19,779 bases of DNA, from contig DCGL01000144.1 of the NCBI GenBank assembly GCA_002314565.1, positions 1 to 19,779 on the forward strand, written 5' to 3'. Shown piece by piece: positions 15,047 through 19,779 of the stretch. The DNA comes from Clostridiales bacterium UBA1779 (GTDB lineage: Bacteria > Bacillota > Clostridia > Oscillospirales > CAG-272). The notes under the pieces were generated by a model that saw nothing but the letters and a program-made list of their open reading frames with translations, was not told the DNA's origin and made no database searches. Positions within the stretch are counted from its first letter, which is position 1. The number at the start of each line of letters is the position of its first letter. A program made the position numbers and the translations under genes.

Positions 15047-15802
15047 TTAAATCTCAATATCCAGTTCGACCGGGCAGTGGTCGGAGCCGTAAACGTCACA
15101 CAGAATCTTTGCGTCACGCAGGCTGTCCTTCAGCGCTTCCGAGACGATAAAGTAGTCGATTCTCCAACCTACGTTCTTTTCGCGTGCGCGCATTCTGTAT
15201 GACCACCAGGAATAGGCATCGGTCTTATCCGGATAGAAATATCTGAAGGTATCGACGAAGCCGGAGTTCAGAAGTATAGTCATTCTTTCTCTCTCGGCAT
15301 CGGAAAAGCCGGGATTTTCGTGATTGGTCTTGGGATTCTTCAGGTCTATTTCTTCGTGCGCAACGTTGAGGTCCCCGCAGAAAATGACGGGCTTTTGCGC
15401 ATCAAGCTTCTTTATGTAGGCAAGAAAATCCTCTTCCCAGCTCATACGGTAGTCAAGGCGCTTGAGTTCGTCCTGAGAATTCGGGGTATAAACGGTGATG
15501 ATAAAAAACTTATCGTACTCGAGTGTTACGACTCTTCCCTCGTGGTCGTGCACGTCGACACCGATTCCGTATTTTACCGACAGAGGTTCGTGCTTGGTGA
15601 AAATCGCCGTCCCGCTGTATCCCTTTTTATCCGCATAATTCCAGTAGCTCGTATATCCCGGGAAAGACAGGTCTATCTGGCCTTCCTGCAGCTTCGTTTC
15701 CTGCAGGCAGAAAAAGTCCGCGTCAATTGCTTCAAATATACCGGCAAAATCCTTGCCGACGACGGCGCGCAGGCCGTTTACGTTCCATGATACGAATTTC
15801 AT
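15047..15802 (-). CDS. xth: Exodeoxyribonuclease III (AP endonuclease)
   Basis: Mg-dependent AP endonuclease and 3'-5' exonuclease of the ExoIII/APE1 family, acting in base excision repair. 251 residues, the usual length. All family motifs are present: NVNGLRA (Asn7), LQETK (Glu35), YTPNS (Tyr105), GDLNVAHEEID (Asp144, Asn146), WRIDYF (Asp216) and GSDHCPV (Asp241, His242). ATG at 15802 follows AAAGGTGA at good spacing. It has a strong promoter at 15852-15880 and is divergent from the ABC exporter pair. In Bacillota the gene is also called exoA. Confidence 0.96.
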   Translation of the reverse strand: MKFVSWNVNGLRAVVGKDFAGIFEAIDADFFCLQETKLQEGQIDLSFPGYTSYWNYADKKGYSGTAIFTKHEPLSVKYGIGVDVHDHEGRVVTLEYDKFFIITVYTPNSQDELKRLDYRMSWEEDFLAYIKKLDAQKPVIFCGDLNVAHEEIDLKNPKTNHENPGFSDAERERMTILLNSGFVDTFRYFYPDKTDAYSWWSYRMRAREKNVGWRIDYFIVSEALKDSLRDAKILCDVYGSDHCPVELDIEI

Positions 15803-15851
15803 TTTTCACCTTTGTTTGTTAATAATTTATGACAACTTTTTTCTCCATCAT

Positions 15852-15880
15852 AATATAACTGCAAAACCGCGTTTTGTCAA
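15852..15880 (-). promoter_or_regulatory. Promoter of exodeoxyribonuclease III, with palindrome in the spacer
   Basis: Minus strand: -35 TTGACA (15880-15875), 17-bp spacer, -10 TATATT (15857-15852). The spacer carries an inverted repeat CAAAAC-cgc-GTTTTG (15862-15876) that touches the -35 box, placed as an operator would be. Predicted start near 15845. Confidence 0.82.
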
Positions 15881-15907
15881 GAAAAATATATCGGCTTTCT
15901 GAAAATG

Positions 15908-15916
15908 TGCTATAAT
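15908..15916 (+). promoter_or_regulatory. Extended -10 promoter of the ABC exporter operon
   Basis: TGCTATAAT is a perfect extended -10. No good -35 stands 16-18 bp upstream, which is usual for this promoter class. Predicted start near 15923, leaving a leader of about 170 bases before the TTG start codon. Confidence 0.65.
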
Positions 15917-15922
15917 TATATA

Positions 15923-16092
15923 TCACGATATAGCCTGGTCCGCATATCCATCCCCCGGCAAAGCCCGGGCGCAAATCCTTGCTAATAATTTGGCGCTTTG
16001 TGTGGCTTGGTTCTGCGCGAAAGCGTCCCCCGGCAAAAAACATGACACGAGAAACGTCCCTCTGTCATATATAGAAAGTTCCGGTGATTTAA
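15923..16092 (+). promoter_or_regulatory. Long structured leader of the ABC exporter operon
   Basis: About 170 bases without a credible gene. The leader holds a perfect 12-bp direct repeat (tcccccggcaaa at 15951-15962 and 16026-16037). It also holds a hairpin GCGCAAAT/ATTTgGCGC (15969-15996), a competing pairing GGCGCTTT/AAAGCGtCC (15992-15999 with 16020-16028), a CGC-GAAA-GCG tetraloop stem (16016-16025) and a hairpin ATGACA..TGTCAT (16042-16068) just before the start. It matches no riboswitch class I can name. Function is inference. Confidence 0.45.
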
Positions 16093-17829
16093 TTGAAAAA
16101 ACAGAAAGAGATAAAAACGCCTGACAGAATTGCGTCATATTTCCGCTCGGAAGCGGCGGTGCTGTGCGCCGTGACGCTGTCGGGGCTTATTTATAATCTC
16201 GGTCTCGTTGCAGGCCCCTGGTTTGAAGGTCAGATGGCGGGAAAGCTCGGCGAAATACTTGCGGGAAGCGCGGGCTTCGGCGACATGCTCAGAATCGTTG
16301 CAGGCTACGTGGCCGTCATTGTCACGGTTCAGGCCGCAAGATACGTAAAAAGGTTTTACGTCAGACGTTTTGCAAACAACGTAAACCGCAGTATGAAGCG
16401 GGCACTGTACGAAAATCTCATCCACAGAAGCCCGGCTGACACCGACCCCGAGGGAACCGGAGGCCTTATCACCCGTGCAATTTCCGACGTTGACGACTGT
16501 GCCGAAGGAATGAGAAAATTCACGACGGAAGTCTTCGACACCGGAATTGCCCTTGTCGCCTACGTCGCAATGCTAATGTATTACGACCGGCGCCTCGGCC
16601 TTCTCTGTATGATATTCCCTCCCGTTTCGTACTTTTTTGCCGAAAAAATGAAAAAGCCGGTGCAGGCCGCCGGTGCGGAAAAGAAAAAAGCCGCCTCCGC
16701 CCTGAACTCAGCCACGCTTGACAGGACCTCAAACGCCCTGACTTACAGAATTTACGGCTGTGAGACGGAGCGCAACGCAATATACGAAAAGCACCTTGCC
16801 GCTTATGAAAAAAGTGCCGTCAGATCCGGCCTGCTTGCAAGCGTGATGCCTCCCGTTTACCGCGCCGTTGCCATGCTCAGCGTTCTCTTTATTCTGTTCT
16901 TCGGCTCCCTCAACCTCACAGGCGAGGGGTGGACCGTATGGGATATCGCCGCATTCACGACCTTCCTTTCGTGCTTTACCAAAATGGCAATAAAGTCGGC
17001 GAAGTCGGCAAAACTGTTTAACTCCGTCCACAAGGCGGCGGTTTCCTGGGACAGAATCCGTCCGATGCTCAAAAAGCACGAATATCCCGAAAGGCTTTCC
17101 GCTGCCGCCGCGGCAGGGACGGAGCTCAACAATTTCGGCTTTGCCTATCCCGGAAGAAGAGTAATATTTGAAAACATAAGCGAATCATTCCGTCCCGGGG
17201 AGCTCATTGCCGTCACGGGTCCCGTTGCGTCCGGTAAATCCACCTTCGGAAAAGCCTTTTTATGCGAATATCCGTATATGGGAAGCGTGAAAATCGCCGG
17301 TCGGGAGCTAAAAGATATGTCAGATGCCGAAATCGCATCAAACATTGCCTATCTCGGCCACGACTGCGAGCTTCAGAACGATACGCTTGAAAACAATATA
17401 AGACTCGGCAGGAGTGCGGACGTCGAAAAGCTTCTGAAAGCCGTATGTATGTGGGACGAGGTCTGTGAAATGCCCGAAGGAGCCCGTACGGTTGTCGGTT
17501 CGGGCGGAGTCCGCCTGTCCGGTGGACAGAGTCAGCGGCTTGCCCTTGCAAGAACGCTTGCCGAAGCAAAGCCCCTTATCATTCTCGACGACCCCTTCTC
17601 TGCCCTTGACAGAAATACGGAGCGCGAAATTTTTGAAAATCTCAGAGCCCTCTGCCCGGACAGCACCGTTCTGCTTCTGTCACACAGACTCTATCTTTTC
17701 CCCGAAGCCGACCGTGTGATTTTCCTTGACAAAACACGGGCACTCAGCGGCACGCACGAAGCGCTGTATGAAAGCTGCGCAGAATACCGCGAACTTTTCG
17801 AATCGCAGAATGGCGGTGATGCACGGTGA
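16093..17829 (+). CDS. ABC exporter half-transporter, degenerate ATP site subunit
   Basis: 578-residue fused membrane and ATPase protein, one half of a heterodimeric type IV ABC exporter. Several membrane helices lie in residues about 20-300. The nucleotide-binding domain (about 345-570) shows Walker A GPVASGKST (376-384), signature LSGGQ (475-479), Walker B LIILDD and switch His531 (LLSHRL). Asp500 replaces the catalytic Glu, and the Q-loop residue is His423 (YLGHD) rather than Gln. That marks the non-hydrolysing site known from heterodimeric exporters, while its intact LSGGQ would complete the partner's active site. The start is TTG at 16093 after CGGTGA; no in-frame ATG exists nearby. The last four bases overlap the next gene. 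Substrate unknown; multidrug or peptide export are guesses. Confidence 0.9.
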   Translation: MKKQKEIKTPDRIASYFRSEAAVLCAVTLSGLIYNLGLVAGPWFEGQMAGKLGEILAGSAGFGDMLRIVAGYVAVIVTVQAARYVKRFYVRRFANNVNRSMKRALYENLIHRSPADTDPEGTGGLITRAISDVDDCAEGMRKFTTEVFDTGIALVAYVAMLMYYDRRLGLLCMIFPPVSYFFAEKMKKPVQAAGAEKKKAASALNSATLDRTSNALTYRIYGCETERNAIYEKHLAAYEKSAVRSGLLASVMPPVYRAVAMLSVLFILFFGSLNLTGEGWTVWDIAAFTTFLSCFTKMAIKSAKSAKLFNSVHKAAVSWDRIRPMLKKHEYPERLSAAAAAGTELNNFGFAYPGRRVIFENISESFRPGELIAVTGPVASGKSTFGKAFLCEYPYMGSVKIAGRELKDMSDAEIASNIAYLGHDCELQNDTLENNIRLGRSADVEKLLKAVCMWDEVCEMPEGARTVVGSGGVRLSGGQSQRLALARTLAEAKPLIILDDPFSALDRNTEREIFENLRALCPDSTVLLLSHRLYLFPEADRVIFLDKTRALSGTHEALYESCAEYRELFESQNGGDAR

Positions 17830-19562
17830 AAAACGGAGCACGCAAAACGAAAAACACTGCCGGGATTATTCTTGACACTTCACTTGAGAAAAAGTGGCTG
17901 TCTCTCGGCGTCATTACCTCGGTTGCGGGCAGCACAGTCAGCTCGCTCATCCCTCCGCTTGTTCTTGCGGATATAATTGACATACTGAGCAAAGGGGAGC
18001 AGCCCGGAACGGGGCTCTGCATCTCGTATTTTCTTCTCTTGCTTCTCTCTTATGCCTTTGAATCGGCCAAAGAGGGTTCGCTGACGGTTTTCGGTCAGAA
18101 AACCGCCACGGCCGTTCGGCGTGAGCTTTGTTTCAAGCTCACGAAGCTGAAAACAGAGACGCTGGCGGCTGAGGACCCCGGGGCGCTCGTGTCGCGTTTC
18201 GTCGGGGACGTTGACACGGTTGAAAGCCTGTTTACCTCGGGAATTATCAGCATGGCGGCAGACGTTATACGAATGATCGGAATTCTTGCCGTCATTGCAT
18301 TCAAAAATCCCGGACTTGCCATCTTGACGCTTCCGCTCATTCCCCTGATTTTCATCTTTACGCGTTCGGTCCAGAAAAAGACTCTGCGCTCTCAGCTTGA
18401 AAACCGCGAGGCAACGGCCTGTGAATCGGCGCATATTCCCGAAAGCATACGGTGCCTCAGAACCGTGAAAAACACGGGGGCTGAAGCGTATATGACCGAA
18501 AAATACGATTCGTTTATCAGACGCAGCTATGCCGCAATCGAAAAAACGAACTTCTTCGACGCGATTTACTCACCCGTAATACTTATTATCAACGCGCTTG
18601 CGGTTGCTGCTGTTATGCTTCTGTCAGCCTCCGGGAACGGTACCGTACTGACTCTGTTCGGTATGTCCGTCGGAACCGCAGTTGCCGTTATAAACTACGT
18701 CTCACAGATTTTCGGGCCGATTGAAAGCATAGGAATGGAAATACAGACGGTTCAGTCCGCCGTTGCCGGACTTAAACGTATCGATTCCTTCCTTGCTTCA
18801 GACGAAAGAAGTCTGCCGGATGCTTCCCTTTCAGGCATTTCGGATAACAGTAGTCTGCCCGTAGCTTCCATTTCCGACACCACGGATATAAGCAGTCTGT
18901 CGGGTGACTCCATTTCAGGCATTTCCGATGAAATTGCCGTGAGCTTTGAAAACGTATGCTTTGCATATACCGAAGGAAAGCCCGTTCTGAACGGTCTGAA
19001 CCTTGAAATCAAGGCAGGCGAAAAGCTCACGCTTGTCGGCAGAACCGGCGCCGGAAAAAGCACGGTTTTCAAGCTCCTCATGGGGCTGTACAGCCCACAG
19101 AGCGGACAGGTCCGTATATTCGGCAATGAAGCCGGTGACGTCGGCGACAGCGAGAGAAGACGCCTTTTCGGCTGCGTGGAGCAGTCCTTCAGAGCCGTTC
19201 CCGGTTCAATTCTCGACAACATCACTCTCGGCGACGCCGACGTCAGCCGCGGGGATGCAGAGCGTGCCCTTGAGCTTGCAGGACTGTCTGAAGCGCTTGC
19301 AACGCTTGCGCAGGGTATTGATGATACGCCTCTTTCGCCCGGACTCTTCTCTCAGGGGCAGGAACAGCTTCTGTCCGTTGCGCGCGCAGTTGCCGCCGAC
19401 CCGAAAATCTTGCTGCTTGATGAAATCACGGCAAACCTCGACGCCGAAACCGAGAAAAAACTGCTTGCGGCAATAGACCGTGCAGGCGCCGACCGCACGC
19501 TCGTGTCCATATCCCACAGACTGTACGCAGGCATCGGCGGAAAGACGTTTAAAATATCGTAA
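17826..19562 (+). CDS. ABC exporter half-transporter, catalytic ATP site subunit
   Basis: 578-residue partner of the preceding protein. It begins at GTG inside GTGA, a 4-bp overlap with the first gene's stop, so translation is coupled. Membrane helices lie in about 25-310. The nucleotide-binding domain (about 371-578) has Walker A GRTGAGKST (405-413), Q-loop Gln453, Walker B LLLDE with catalytic Glu533, and switch His564. Its signature is FSQGQ (508-512) instead of LSGGQ, as expected for the half that completes the degenerate site. The chain stops only 14 residues after His564, omitting the usual C-terminal helices. A Ser/Asp-rich insert with three 14-residue repeats (329-370) separates membrane and ATPase domains. 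Stop at 19562, then a hairpin. Confidence 0.9.
   Translation: MKNGARKTKNTAGIILDTSLEKKWLSLGVITSVAGSTVSSLIPPLVLADIIDILSKGEQPGTGLCISYFLLLLLSYAFESAKEGSLTVFGQKTATAVRRELCFKLTKLKTETLAAEDPGALVSRFVGDVDTVESLFTSGIISMAADVIRMIGILAVIAFKNPGLAILTLPLIPLIFIFTRSVQKKTLRSQLENREATACESAHIPESIRCLRTVKNTGAEAYMTEKYDSFIRRSYAAIEKTNFFDAIYSPVILIINALAVAAVMLLSASGNGTVLTLFGMSVGTAVAVINYVSQIFGPIESIGMEIQTVQSAVAGLKRIDSFLASDERSLPDASLSGISDNSSLPVASISDTTDISSLSGDSISGISDEIAVSFENVCFAYTEGKPVLNGLNLEIKAGEKLTLVGRTGAGKSTVFKLLMGLYSPQSGQVRIFGNEAGDVGDSERRRLFGCVEQSFRAVPGSILDNITLGDADVSRGDAERALELAGLSEALATLAQGIDDTPLSPGLFSQGQEQLLSVARAVAADPKILLLDEITANLDAETEKKLLAAIDRAGADRTLVSISHRLYAGIGGKTFKIS
18810..18935 (+). repeat. Three 42-bp tandem repeats in the exporter linker
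   Basis: The copies start at 18810, 18852 and 18894, each with AGTCTG, period exactly 42 bp (14 codons). Units one and three share tttcaggcatttc plus flanks; unit two is more diverged. They code for SLPDASLSGISDNS, SLPVASISDTTDIS and SLSGDSISGISDEI. Confidence 0.88.
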
Positions 19563-19581
19563 ACAAAAAACGCAAAATTTA

Positions 19582-19615
19582 AGGGGCTGTTAAACCTGAT
19601 GTTTTAACAGCCCCT
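19582..19615. terminator. 13-bp perfect hairpin after the ABC operon
   Basis: Arms aggggctgttaaa and tttaacagcccct with an 8-base loop, 19 bp after the exporter stop codon. Probable terminator, though no clean T-run follows (atcgtttta). The arms equal the outer arms of the hairpin at 14445-14483, so it may also be a dispersed palindromic element. Confidence 0.7.
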
Positions 19616-19618
19616 ATC

Positions 19619-19779
19619 GTTTTACGTTACAAAAGTTATTTTATCTCTTTTTTCGTAATCTATCACCGCCGGCGGCGGTTGTTTTACGTATTATCTCAAT
19701 TCCGGTATAGTTTTTCGTAAACACATTGCCGCCGGCGGCATAAAATTACGTTTCTGCGGTCGATTTTTTCTTTTTTACG
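19619..19779. repeat. Array of GC-centred palindromes with 62-bp period, cut by window edge
   Basis: Two full units (19649-19689 and 19711-19751) read tttttcgtaa, about 8 bases, ccgccggcgg, about 7 bases, ttacgt. Each is an imperfect palindrome: cgtaa pairs with ttacg around the self-complementary GC core. A right-end fragment (gttttacgt, 19619-19627) precedes them and a left-end fragment (19773-19779) closes the window, all in exact 62-bp register. The 21-bp spacers are unrelated. No open reading frame of note lies here. Confidence 0.8.

Noticed and set aside
16008..16025. tRNA-like T-loop (GGTTC)
   Set aside because: No acceptor, anticodon or D arm can be drawn around it, and the T-stem does not pair.
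15819..16043. 74-codon minus-strand frame in the exonuclease/ABC intergenic region
   Set aside because: Covers two promoters and the leader, has no family signal and no suitable ribosome binding site.
19619..19779. CRISPR array
   Set aside because: Period and alternation look similar, but the two full repeats differ at many positions between arms and core, and no cas gene is in view.

Overview
The window reads as a chromosomal segment of a Bacillota genome, most likely a gut-type Clostridium relative (Oscillospirales or a neighbouring order). The reasons are the hrcA-grpE-dnaK gene order with a CIRCE-type operator, a DnaK without the extra N-domain segment of Gram-negative DnaKs, strong purine-rich ribosome binding sites, good sigma-A promoters, and Thr-Glu-Pro rich anchored surface proteins. 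Placement below class is inference. No rRNA, tRNA, insertion sequence or integrase is visible.

Region 1 (1-3600, minus strand) is the heat-shock operon hrcA, grpE, dnaK. It starts at a promoter near 3567-3595 with an imperfect CIRCE operator just downstream. dnaK runs off the left edge. Region 2 (3680-7350, minus) is a three-gene envelope operon: a membrane-anchored transglutaminase-like protein with Ig-like repeats, an anchored SGNH-fold protein and a small lipoprotein. Its extended -10 promoter directly abuts the terminator of the next operon. Region 3 (7349-13020, minus) is a six-gene operon: trmO, a glycoside hydrolase family 2 enzyme, a DUF3737 right-handed-helix protein, a VanY-type D,D-carboxypeptidase, a membrane dipeptidase and a 78-residue orphan. 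It starts at a near-consensus promoter and ends at a strong bidirectional terminator. The operon mixes tRNA modification with glycan and peptide trimming.

Region 4 (13024-14628, plus) is a single gene for a secreted tyrosine-phosphatase lipoprotein, fired from a promoter whose -35 box lies 3 bp from the trmO operon's -35 box. It is followed by an unusual stack of hairpins. Region 5 (14628-15880, minus) holds exodeoxyribonuclease III and a small unknown gene. Region 6 (15908-19562, plus) is a translationally coupled pair of ABC exporter half-transporters with one degenerate and one consensus ATP site, preceded by a long structured leader.

The right end (19582-19779) carries a hairpin whose 13-bp arms match those of the hairpin after the phosphatase gene. 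After it comes the start of an array of GC-centred palindromes with an exact 62-bp period that continues past the window. This array and the ABC leader are the least explained parts of the window.
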